Source of the DNA: Candidatus Njordarchaeota archaeon | GTDB lineage: Archaea; Asgardarchaeota; Njordarchaeia; Njordarchaeales; Njordarchaeaceae | Assembly: GCA_029856625.1 (NCBI GenBank) | Contig: JAHKLG010000045.1 | Span: forward strand, 1-8,667 | DNA: 8,667 bases | Direction: 5' to 3' | Shown here: positions 1 to 5,773 of the stretch, piece by piece | Position numbering within the stretch: position 1 is the stretch's first letter | Layout of the letters: each line of letters opens with the position of its first letter | Made by a program: the position numbers and the translations under genes | Notes under the pieces: generated by a model | What the model saw: only the letters and a program-made list of their open reading frames with translations | Told to the model about the DNA's origin: nothing | Databases searched by the model: none

Positions 1-3
1 AAT

Positions 4-27
4 AAGAAGTTATCCTGTTAACTTCTT
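4..27 (-). terminator. Hairpin at the end of the small coiled-coil gene
   Basis: AAGAAGTTA (4-12) pairs perfectly with TAACTTCTT (19-27) around a 6-nt loop. The stem contains the stop codon of the gene at 10-246. The window edge prevents checking for a T-tract beyond position 1, so a terminator role is probable but unproven. Confidence 0.4.
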
Positions 28-246
28 TTCTAGCTCAACTAGCTTCTTCGCTACACTTCGAATTCTCTCTTTTATTTCTTCTATGTCTTCGATCAGCATT
101 GCTGTCATCTCTTGTGAAAATCTTCTTAAGTCTTCTACATCTGCTTTCATTAAATCTATTTGCTCTAATAACTTTTCTAGAAATAAGAGAGCTTTTGATA
201 ATTTTTCTAAGGCATTATCATTAGTTGAACCTTCTTCTACACTCAT
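10..246 (-). CDS. Small coiled-coil protein of unknown function
   Basis: A 78-residue, highly charged protein that I do not recognise. From about residue 12 to the end it is almost entirely predicted helix with spaced hydrophobic residues (Leu/Ile every three to four positions) among Glu/Lys/Arg, as in a coiled coil; there is no signal peptide, membrane segment or Cys motif. The ATG at 244-246 has a GGAG-like site on the minus strand (257-260) at the longish spacing of 10 nt. An AT-rich promoter-like stretch lies near 300-320. The gene is divergent from the GTPase/DUF2073 operon, separated by 157 bp. Its stop codon lies inside a 9-bp hairpin. It could be a small oligomerising adaptor, but that is only inference from composition. 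Coding is supported by helical periodicity and a plausible ribosome site rather than by homology. Confidence 0.6.
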   Translation of the reverse strand: MSVEEGSTNDNALEKLSKALLFLEKLLEQIDLMKADVEDLRRFSQEMTAMLIEDIEEIKERIRSVAKKLVELEKKLTG

Positions 247-340
247 ATTAAATCTACTCCAAGCATTAATTCATGCTTTCATGTGAAGATGCCATTTTCT
301 AATATTAATAAATATCGTAATACGAGAATGTTCCCTTTCA

Positions 341-353
341 CCAAATATTATCC
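341..353 (+). promoter_or_regulatory. Putative TATA element for the GTPase operon
   Basis: The CCAAATATTATCC stretch is the best TATA-like element ahead of the TTG start at 404. With archaeal spacing (about 25 nt to the start site) transcription would begin near 372, giving a leader of roughly 30 nt that contains the hairpin at 381-394 and the Shine-Dalgarno site. The match is modest and the region is uniformly AT-rich. Confidence 0.3.
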
Positions 354-380
354 TTTTGATCGGTAAGCATTAGCAGAATA

Positions 381-397
381 CCAAGTTATCTTGGTGA
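381..397 (+). promoter_or_regulatory. GGTGA ribosome site partly inside a small hairpin
   Basis: GGTGA (393-397) lies 6 nt before the TTG start at 404 and decides that start. Its two G residues are the last two bases of a perfect 5-bp stem, CCAAG (381-385) / CTTGG (390-394), with a TTAT loop. In RNA this could compete with ribosome binding, though a 5-bp stem would be weak in a thermophile. Confidence 0.45.
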
Positions 398-403
398 ATA
401 TCT

Positions 404-1012
404 TTGAAATTTCTACAAAAATTACTAAAGAAGACTCAACAGAGAAATGTTAGGCTTGGGATCTTCGGAGAAGTCGGTGCTGGTAAAACTACTCTTGCTA
501 ATTATATTACGCGAAAGTACTTAGGGAAAATTATTGGAGATGTGACCGGCATTCCTCACGAAACTCGTAAAATAAACGAGATAGAGAATATGACTTTGCG
601 AATCAATGGCAAAGAAATAAACTTTACTATTGTAGATACGCCTGGCTTAGCAACCTATATCGATTATAGAGAATTTCAGAATTATGGATTATCCGAAGAA
701 GAGGCGATAAAAAGAGCTAAAGAAGCTACAATGGGTGTTATAGAGGCTATTAAGGAACTGGATAATGTCGATGCTGCGATAGTTGTAATAGATTCCACAA
801 GATTACCTTTTAATCAAGTCAATATGATGCTAATAGGTACTTTAGAACTGAAAAAAATCCCCTTCGTTATTGCCGCTAATAAGATTGACCGGTTAGATGC
901 TCGTCCTCATGTCGTAAAAGAAACTTTCTCTAAAAAAACTGTTATCCCTATTTCAGCCTTAACTGGAGAGAATGTGGAAACACTACTAGAGGAATTAGCA
1001 AAGCTCATTTAG
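404..1012 (+). CDS. arvA: Era-like small GTPase, ArvA-like
   Basis: A 202-residue cytoplasmic G protein with a complete motif set: Walker A/G1 from G22 to T29 (GEVGAGKT), a switch I region with threonines at 48 and 54, G3 as D78-T-P-G81, G4 as N159-K-I-D162 and G5 as S184-A-L. The basic, amphipathic N-terminus (MKFLQKLLKK) precedes the G domain; there is no C-terminal KH domain, so this is not a ribosome-assembly Era. The TTG start is supported by GGTGA at the correct spacing. The DUF2073 gene follows after 15 nt in a clear operon. In Euryarchaeota the same pair, often with a zinc-ribbon protein, was tied (from memory) to extracellular vesicle formation as ArvA/B/C. Assignment to the Era-like GTPase family is firm; the ArvA role is inferred from gene pairing. 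No zinc-ribbon (ArvC-like) gene is present in the window. Confidence 0.8.
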   Translation: MKFLQKLLKKTQQRNVRLGIFGEVGAGKTTLANYITRKYLGKIIGDVTGIPHETRKINEIENMTLRINGKEINFTIVDTPGLATYIDYREFQNYGLSEEEAIKRAKEATMGVIEAIKELDNVDAAIVVIDSTRLPFNQVNMMLIGTLELKKIPFVIAANKIDRLDARPHVVKETFSKKTVIPISALTGENVETLLEELAKLI

Positions 1013-1027
1013 GGGAAGGTGACAATT

Positions 1028-1387
1028 ATGTATATTGGTGTTGAATATCTCTCAATTAGTCTTTTCAGAAAATTACTCTCAGAAGGCTCATTAGAGCAGA
1101 TTATATGCAAATTTAAATCAGGCCACGCTATCGTAATTGAAGGCTCATTATCACCCATTGAAAAGTCAATGCTAGTGGAAGAGATTATGAAGAATATCGA
1201 CGTAAATTTCTTTGGAATTGAACTCTTCGAATTAACCCTACCAGGAAAGATCGGTAGGCGGAAAAGATTGCTTACAATAATGGCCCCTAAGTTGCGTTTA
1301 GTGAGTTTTAGAGTTTACGAAGGACGAGAAAATTATGGCATAATTTGCGAGTTAAAAACTAGCTTTTTCCCTGAAGGAGCTTTTTAA
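1028..1387 (+). CDS. arvB: DUF2073 family protein, ArvB-like
   Basis: A 119-residue protein with the look and length of the archaeal DUF2073 (OapB/ArvB) family: an N-terminal beta strand and helix (YIGVEYLSI... to about residue 30), a central helix carrying a conserved acidic stretch, then beta strands with a basic Gly-Arg-Arg-Lys turn near residues 75-80. There are no membrane segments. I prefer ATG 1028 because AGGTGA (1017-1022) sits 5 nt upstream; GTG 1019 would lie within that site. It is co-transcribed with the GTPase 15 nt upstream and probably works with it. Its last 29 bp overlap, in the opposite orientation, the end of alaS. The family match is from memory of sequence character and gene order and would be settled by a profile search. 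Confidence 0.68.
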   Translation: MYIGVEYLSISLFRKLLSEGSLEQIICKFKSGHAIVIEGSLSPIEKSMLVEEIMKNIDVNFFGIELFELTLPGKIGRRKRLLTIMAPKLRLVSFRVYEGRENYGIICELKTSFFPEGAF

Positions 1388-4118
1388 GACGCGTTAGAAT
1401 AGTTGTAGCATCTATCTCTGAGGAGCTTATGAATCCAAACTTTATTATCCTTCCTTTACAACCTAAGTTTTCCAAGGTATCCTTAAGACTTTCCAGGAAC
1501 TCCCTTGAGCCGCTAGCTACCAACATTGTTTTCCCCTTCACAGTACTAGCAAGAATCACTTTCTTATTTGACTTACTAAGTCTTTTCAAAACTTCGATCA
1601 TTAATTCGTGAGGAAAATCAACTCTCAGAAGTCTTATATCCCCGTTAACGGGCTCCGCTTCCCGCTCAATTAGAGTATCCAATTGTTCTAACAGTACATT
1701 GGCTAGCTTCATTATGTGTTCTTGTTGATCCTTCCACTCCTCAAAGAATCTCTTGACCGTTTTAGGAAGATCCTCAGGAACTACTCTAAGAATCTTGCAT
1801 GCCTCCTTTAGGTATCTCTCTTGATTTTTAATATGCTCATACGCTCTTTCCCCAGCTACGAATATTAACCTAACAACGCCGTCATGAATTCTTCTGGTCC
1901 CTATGATCTTTATTAATCCTATCTCCCCTGTAGATTTTACGTGAGTTCCACCACAAGCTTCTATCTCCCAATTTTCTACTGAGACAATTCTGAGATTCTT
2001 TCCTGGGACGGCTCCTCCTTGATATATTCTAACACCATATTTTTTCTCAGCTGTAGTCCGATCGAGTATTTCTATTTTAACAGGTCTATTCTCCATTACG
2101 ATCTTATTCGCTAATTTTTCGATTTCATAAATTTCTTCATCCGTTAAGGTCTTATAATGCGAAATATCAAGCCTCGCGTATTTTTCCGATTTCTCAGCCC
2201 CAACCTGCCATACATGAGGACCAAGGACGCGTCTAGCCGCAGCGTTAACTATGTGTGTAGCTGTGTGATGCTTCATATGAATCCAACGCCTAGCCCAATT
2301 AATTCTTCCTCGGACCTTTCTGCCAGAAAGATTCCCATTAACCGGTGATTCTGCGATATGAACTATTACATTCCCAATTTTCCTAACATCAATAATTCGA
2401 ATTACTTTGCCATTAATGACCAATTCTCCAGTATCTTCTAGCTGTCCTCCACCCCGAGGATAAAATGCAGTAGCATCCAGCACTATATATTTATCTTTTG
2501 CAAAGATTATAGTGGCCTCAAATTCTCTCATATATTGATCCTCGTAATAAAGGGGTCTCGTCGGAGGCAATTTCTCAAGTTCATTTCCAATTTTCTTTTC
2601 TATAATCTCTTCAATATCTTCCCTTTTCTCCACTTTCATAGTTGATTGTTTCTCCATCCTTATCAGGTCAAAAAAGTTTGGTGGGATGTCTACCTTCACT
2701 CCCTGTTTCCTTGCGATCTCTATAACGCTTGAAGGGGGAAGCCCGTGATTAATATAAAGCTCTTTCAAAATCTCATAGCCAATCACACGTGGTTTCTTCT
2801 TTCGTATAATTCTTAATAATTCTGATATTCCCTTCTCCAGAGACGCTCTATACCTTTGCAATTCAACATTCCATACGTCAATAACCACTTCTCTTCCTTC
2901 AGCGATTCTCCTAAATGTTTGCGAGAAATAATCTATCTGTCTATTAAGAAGCTCTTCCCAGTCTATCTCAAAACCCATGTTCTCGGCTAATGAAACTGCT
3001 CTCCGTAATATGGCCCTCAAATTATATGCTCCACCAACATTAGATGGAATCCCCCCATCAGGGACAGCGAATACAAGAGTTTTCGTGTGATCAAGTATAG
3101 CGTAGAGGGCTTCGATGGGTGCTAATTTTTCTTCTAACTCATTTAAAGAAAATCCTAGTATTTGTGCAATTTTTTTACGAGAATTCCTGAATCTCTCAGG
3201 TGTTTTTGTATCCAAAATGCCAGAAAGCCTCGCGTATTTTACTAATAAGTCGGTATCCACGCTCAAACCAACCTGATTTTTTAACCACTCAAAAACAGGT
3301 CCAAATGTCGCCTCATAAATTGTCGGCGTCCTCTGCATAAACCATGCGATTCTTTCTAATCCCCAACCTACGTCAAGAACTTTTAAGCTGAGAGGCCTCC
3401 ATCCGCTGTTAGTGAATTCATATTGCATAAATACTCCGTTAACAATTTCAAGACCATAAGCGAAGGTTTCTATTGAGGGACCGAAGTTTCCTCCTCCACT
3501 CCAAACGTCTTCTTTATATGTCAATTCTATTGGAGGAATACCCAGCACTTTGGTCATAAATTCAAAATTGTATTGAAGATACTCATTCTTCCAATATGCC
3601 CAGAATTTATTAGAATTAAAAGCATGTTGTCCTCCCATTGTAAAACTTGTTAGGTGACGCCCCGTCTTTCCAATGTTATCTATATCACTAAACTCGCCTC
3701 CAAATCTCAAACAGGGTTGGGGGATAACTAGTGGATTTGCTGGAGGATCAACAATTCCCTTAACGACCCAAGGTTGAAAAACAGCTATAGATGCAATTGT
3801 GAACTCTATGTCATCTCTCCATCTAGCGACTACTGGATATGGATCTAAAACAGCATGACCTCTTTCTTTAAAAAATTCTGTCCATTTTCTTATCGTGTTA
3901 TGAATATCCCATTTAACAGACCATGAACGATTCTCGATGAATCTATATGTTCCCTCACATTCGACATCTCCACAAGTCTCTCGATCGGGATCCAATGTCC
4001 AGAAAAAACCACCACAGACTTTACACTGCTTACGAATAAATCCATGATCTCTGAAAAACTCTGTCTCGTACTCTTTTTTGCCGAATAATTTTAGCAACTC
4101 TTTCTTACTAATTCCCAT
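1359..4118 (-). CDS. alaS: Alanyl-tRNA synthetase, archaeal type, altered G3:U70-reading residue
   Basis: A full-length (919 aa) archaeal AlaRS that charges tRNA-Ala with alanine. In order: an archaeal N-terminal zinc ribbon (C32, C35, C49, C54); the class II catalytic core, with motif 2 around R138 and motif 3 at GWGLER (251-256); the tRNA-recognition helical region including PSN at 358-360 and ILRRA at 370-374; the editing domain with zinc ligands H618, H622, C722 and H726; and a C-terminal C-Ala-like domain from about 825. All catalytic and editing landmarks look intact. The oddity is at 454-459, where the family's LYD(S/T)xG reads LYINHG: the Asp that I recall contacting G3:U70 is Ile456 (codon ATT at 2751-2753), two base changes from an Asp codon. 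The ATG is preceded by GGGGG (4124-4128) at 5 nt. The gene is divergent from a tRNA-Ala gene that has A3:U70, and its 3' end overlaps the DUF2073 gene by 29 bp. Confidence 0.97.
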   Translation of the reverse strand: MGISKKELLKLFGKKEYETEFFRDHGFIRKQCKVCGGFFWTLDPDRETCGDVECEGTYRFIENRSWSVKWDIHNTIRKWTEFFKERGHAVLDPYPVVARWRDDIEFTIASIAVFQPWVVKGIVDPPANPLVIPQPCLRFGGEFSDIDNIGKTGRHLTSFTMGGQHAFNSNKFWAYWKNEYLQYNFEFMTKVLGIPPIELTYKEDVWSGGGNFGPSIETFAYGLEIVNGVFMQYEFTNSGWRPLSLKVLDVGWGLERIAWFMQRTPTIYEATFGPVFEWLKNQVGLSVDTDLLVKYARLSGILDTKTPERFRNSRKKIAQILGFSLNELEEKLAPIEALYAILDHTKTLVFAVPDGGIPSNVGGAYNLRAILRRAVSLAENMGFEIDWEELLNRQIDYFSQTFRRIAEGREVVIDVWNVELQRYRASLEKGISELLRIIRKKKPRVIGYEILKELYINHGLPPSSVIEIARKQGVKVDIPPNFFDLIRMEKQSTMKVEKREDIEEIIEKKIGNELEKLPPTRPLYYEDQYMREFEATIIFAKDKYIVLDATAFYPRGGGQLEDTGELVINGKVIRIIDVRKIGNVIVHIAESPVNGNLSGRKVRGRINWARRWIHMKHHTATHIVNAAARRVLGPHVWQVGAEKSEKYARLDISHYKTLTDEEIYEIEKLANKIVMENRPVKIEILDRTTAEKKYGVRIYQGGAVPGKNLRIVSVENWEIEACGGTHVKSTGEIGLIKIIGTRRIHDGVVRLIFVAGERAYEHIKNQERYLKEACKILRVVPEDLPKTVKRFFEEWKDQQEHIMKLANVLLEQLDTLIEREAEPVNGDIRLLRVDFPHELMIEVLKRLSKSNKKVILASTVKGKTMLVASGSREFLESLKDTLENLGCKGRIIKFGFISSSEIDATTILTRLKKLLQGKS

Positions 4119-4151
4119 TTAATCCCCCAGGTAGATCTTAGTAATAACTAA

Positions 4152-4184
4152 TATATTTTCATCTAGGTGTTAAGTGAAAATATA
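4152..4184. promoter_or_regulatory. Mirror-image BRE/TATA elements between alaS and tRNA-Ala
   Basis: TATATTTTCA (4152-4161) and TGAAAATATA (4175-4184) form a perfect 10-bp inverted repeat with a 13-bp spacer. Read outward, each is the same promoter-like TGAAAATATA. The minus-strand copy is about 38 nt before the alaS ATG, a good distance for a TATA box and a short leader. The plus-strand copy is about 60 nt before the tRNA, so it is either a distal promoter or an operator half-site. Confidence 0.5.
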
Positions 4185-4193
4185 AACTAGGAG

Positions 4194-4212
4194 GCGAAAT
4201 CTTTTTTAATAA
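4194..4212 (+). promoter_or_regulatory. Putative BRE/TATA for tRNA-Ala
   Basis: CGAAATC (4195-4201) followed by TTTTTTAATAA (4202-4212) resembles a BRE plus TATA box. Its centre is about 36 nt before the first tRNA base, which would give a precursor with a leader of roughly 10 nt, suitable for RNase P processing. Confidence 0.45.
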
Positions 4213-4242
4213 GACGTAAGTTTAGATATATCCTATTTGGAT

Positions 4243-4317
4243 GGACGGGTAGCTCAGCGGTAGAGCGCCGGCTTCGCAAGCCGGAGGCCGCGGGTTCAAA
4301 TCCCGCCCCGTCCACCA
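4243..4317 (+). tRNA. tRNA-Ala (anticodon CGC), lacking G3:U70
   Basis: A complete intronless 75-nt tRNA with encoded CCA. The acceptor stem GGACGGG (4243-4249) pairs perfectly with CCCGTCC (4307-4313). The D arm is GCTC/GAGC with a 7-nt loop, the anticodon stem CCGGC/GCCGG encloses TTCGCAA, the variable loop is 5 nt, and the T arm is GCGGG/CCCGC with TTCAAAT. The discriminator is A73 (4314). The anticodon C34-G35-C36 (4275-4277) reads GCG, alanine. Unusually, position 3 is A (4245), giving A3:U70 with T4311 instead of the G3:U70 wobble by which AlaRS normally recognises tRNA-Ala. All other parts look functional, with every stem fully paired, so it is not an obvious pseudogene. The gene is divergent from alaS, whose product has lost a residue reading that pair. 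Anticodon and structure are certain; alanine acceptance follows from the anticodon and context. Confidence 0.95.
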
Positions 4318-4347
4318 TCTTAACTCTTCTTCTCTAAGATGTTTTTT
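4316..4347 (+). terminator. Hairpin and T-tract after tRNA-Ala
   Basis: CATCTTA (4316-4322) pairs with TAAGATG (4335-4341) across a 12-nt loop and is followed by TTTTTT (4342-4347). The T-tract alone would suit archaeal termination. The stem begins inside the tRNA CCA tail (4316-4317), so in the primary transcript it would compete with an unpaired 3' end until tRNase Z or exonucleases trim the trailer. Confidence 0.5.
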
Positions 4348-4389
4348 CTTCATCAAAAATCTTCTCTTAATTATCTCAAGAATACTTCT

Positions 4390-4404
4390 GAACGTTTTTA
4401 TACA
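4390..4404 (+). promoter_or_regulatory. BRE/TATA for the polytopic membrane protein
   Basis: GAACG followed by TTTTTATACA is a good archaeal promoter, with the TATA centre near 4399. The predicted start site (about 4423-4428) falls at or just before the start codon, and there is no Shine-Dalgarno site, so the mRNA is probably leaderless or nearly so. Confidence 0.55.
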
Positions 4405-4432
4405 TCAAATGCATCTCTTTTAATTGGACATT

Positions 4433-5263
4433 ATGAATACTGCTACAGACTCCTCTGTGGTGTTTTTCTTGCCGAGAATTATTAGGTATGCGGCTGGATT
4501 AGCTCACTTTTTAGCTATAGTTGCCGTAATCTGCGAAACGGTAACTGCTGTTATGCTTGTTTTTATGGCTACAATTGTTTGGAACATTGGCTTGATTCAG
4601 AATCCAACGGTCTGGTGGCCGTTGTTCCAAAAAATTACAATTTCATCATTATCAATTTCTTTCATAATCATTTTTGCGCTTCTGTATACCCCATTACATG
4701 AATTTTTATCGTACGTGTGGAGAACTTTTACAACGTTCTTTCTCGCTTTAGTATCTCTTTATACAGTCATAGTGGTAAGCTGGGGGTTCGCAGAGCCAGA
4801 GAAAAATATTTTACTGCAATTTGCGTTTCTAGCAATGATAATCTTCATTGCTGAAATCATCTTATTCTATGCTCTTTATATGATCAGAGGAAGAAAATTA
4901 GCCTTCATCGTTCGCCATAAGAACGCATTGGAAGAAATTTCTCGCGGATTAGGAGTGCTATCTGAAATCGTTAAGGAAAAAAAGAGCCTCGATCCCATAG
5001 TTCGGGCGAGTAATTCAGCTTATCAATCTTGGATGCATATCGTAAAGTATGAATTATTAGAAAGATGGGACGTGAGCAGAATAATCTTTCAAGCATTAAT
5101 AATATCACTAGCATTTTATATGGCAGGCAGCCTTCTTTCTTATCAACAAATCGCATATTCGGGGCTCGTAATAATCATTAGCATCGCCGTATTTATAGTG
5201 CTAATAATCATTATAGCAGTAGATATAATGTTAAGTGAGAAAACACGTGCAATGCTAGTCTAG
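4433..5263 (+). CDS. Six-TM integral membrane protein of unknown function
   Basis: A 276-residue protein (from ATG 4433) with about six hydrophobic segments near residues 24-50, 67-86, 97-117, 127-151, 215-235 and 242-264. A charged, mostly helical hydrophilic loop (about 152-214, rich in Lys/Arg/Glu) divides a four-TM half from a two-TM half; its positive charge suggests that it faces the cytoplasm. I recognise no transporter or enzyme motif and no signal peptide. TTG at 4424 is also in frame, but a strong TATA box at 4395-4404 places transcription initiation near 4425 and there is no ribosome site, so a leaderless or short-leader ATG start is more likely. It is probably monocistronic: a tRNA lies upstream and a convergent gene starts 11 bp downstream. 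The reading frame and membrane nature are clear; the function is not. Confidence 0.8.
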   Translation: MNTATDSSVVFFLPRIIRYAAGLAHFLAIVAVICETVTAVMLVFMATIVWNIGLIQNPTVWWPLFQKITISSLSISFIIIFALLYTPLHEFLSYVWRTFTTFFLALVSLYTVIVVSWGFAEPEKNILLQFAFLAMIIFIAEIILFYALYMIRGRKLAFIVRHKNALEEISRGLGVLSEIVKEKKSLDPIVRASNSAYQSWMHIVKYELLERWDVSRIIFQALIISLAFYMAGSLLSYQQIAYSGLVIIISIAVFIVLIIIIAVDIMLSEKTRAMLV

Positions 5264-5274
5264 ACGGCTCTTAA

Positions 5275-5709
5275 TTAAAGAACTATTTCCTTAATTTTTT
5301 CCTCAAGATCATCTTCTACTTTTGATAAATCGTTAATCTCCGTTAAGACAGCACCCCTTTGATCGTATATTAGCATTGAGATACCATCTGTTAAAACAGA
5401 GACTTCGGGAGCTAATATATGATTATAAGCCTTAACTATAAGAACTTCCAGTTTTTTTCTCACGTCCTTGTTTCTTAAATTCCAATTTTGATCCGGCTCA
5501 ATTATTTCCCATACGCTTTTTATTCGCCCTCCTTCGCCAAGAACAACAATATCGGGTTGAACACCCCGCATTTCTCTCTGAATCATAATTTTTTCCTCAC
5601 TCACTCCATTATTCGTAAGCCACATCTTGAACATGACAACAATAAAGTCATGGCTCTTTCTTCCCTCATTAACGAGATACCCAATTTTTCTCAAAGATAA
5701 TGTTGACAT
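5275..5709 (-). CDS. Orphan PD-(D/E)XK-like domain protein, possibly inactive
   Basis: A 144-residue single-domain protein. An N-terminal helix (about 18-34) leads to a strand and the P52-D53 pair, then a strand with E68, followed by a helix (about 81-97) and the stretch LTDGISMLIYD (106-116). This order (helix, PD, a strand with the acidic residue, then an L-T-D/N-G strand pair) recalls the nuclease-like N-terminal domain of type I restriction R subunits and related PD-(D/E)XK proteins. The expected E-x-K would be E68-I-I70, so the catalytic Lys is absent and nuclease activity is doubtful. The ATG at 5707-5709 has a GGTGG site on the minus strand (5715-5719) at 5 nt. No helicase, methylase or specificity genes lie nearby, so it is not part of a visible restriction system. 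It converges with the membrane-protein gene. Coding is very likely; the fold assignment is tentative. Confidence 0.7.
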   Translation of the reverse strand: MSTLSLRKIGYLVNEGRKSHDFIVVMFKMWLTNNGVSEEKIMIQREMRGVQPDIVVLGEGGRIKSVWEIIEPDQNWNLRNKDVRKKLEVLIVKAYNHILAPEVSVLTDGISMLIYDQRGAVLTEINDLSKVEDDLEEKIKEIVL

Positions 5710-5751
5710 TCACGCCACCATGAAGAACCCTGCGCCTCACTAGTATCTAAT

Positions 5752-5765
5752 TAATTAATATGTAG
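5752..5765 (-). promoter_or_regulatory. Putative TATA for the PD-(D/E)XK-like gene
   Basis: On the minus strand, ACATATTAATTAAT forms a TATA-like element centred about 48 nt before the ATG of the 5275-5709 gene, giving a leader of roughly 20 nt that carries its GGTGG site. The 176-bp gap it lies in also has to hold the gatE promoter. Confidence 0.35.
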
Positions 5766-5773
5766 TGAACCTG

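Noticed and set aside
83..286. Open frame on the plus strand opposite the small coiled-coil gene
   Set aside because: Ser/Asn/Leu-rich composition typical of an antisense shadow, no ribosome site, and it covers a better helical protein on the other strand.
4243..4317. tRNA pseudogene or decayed tRNA
   Set aside because: Every stem is fully paired, the T-loop and D-loop consensus bases and CCA are present, and only position 3 departs from expectation.
5275..5709. Part of a defence island or restriction-modification system
   Set aside because: The flanking genes are a membrane protein and gatE; there is no methylase, helicase, specificity subunit, toxin or transposase, and composition matches the neighbours.
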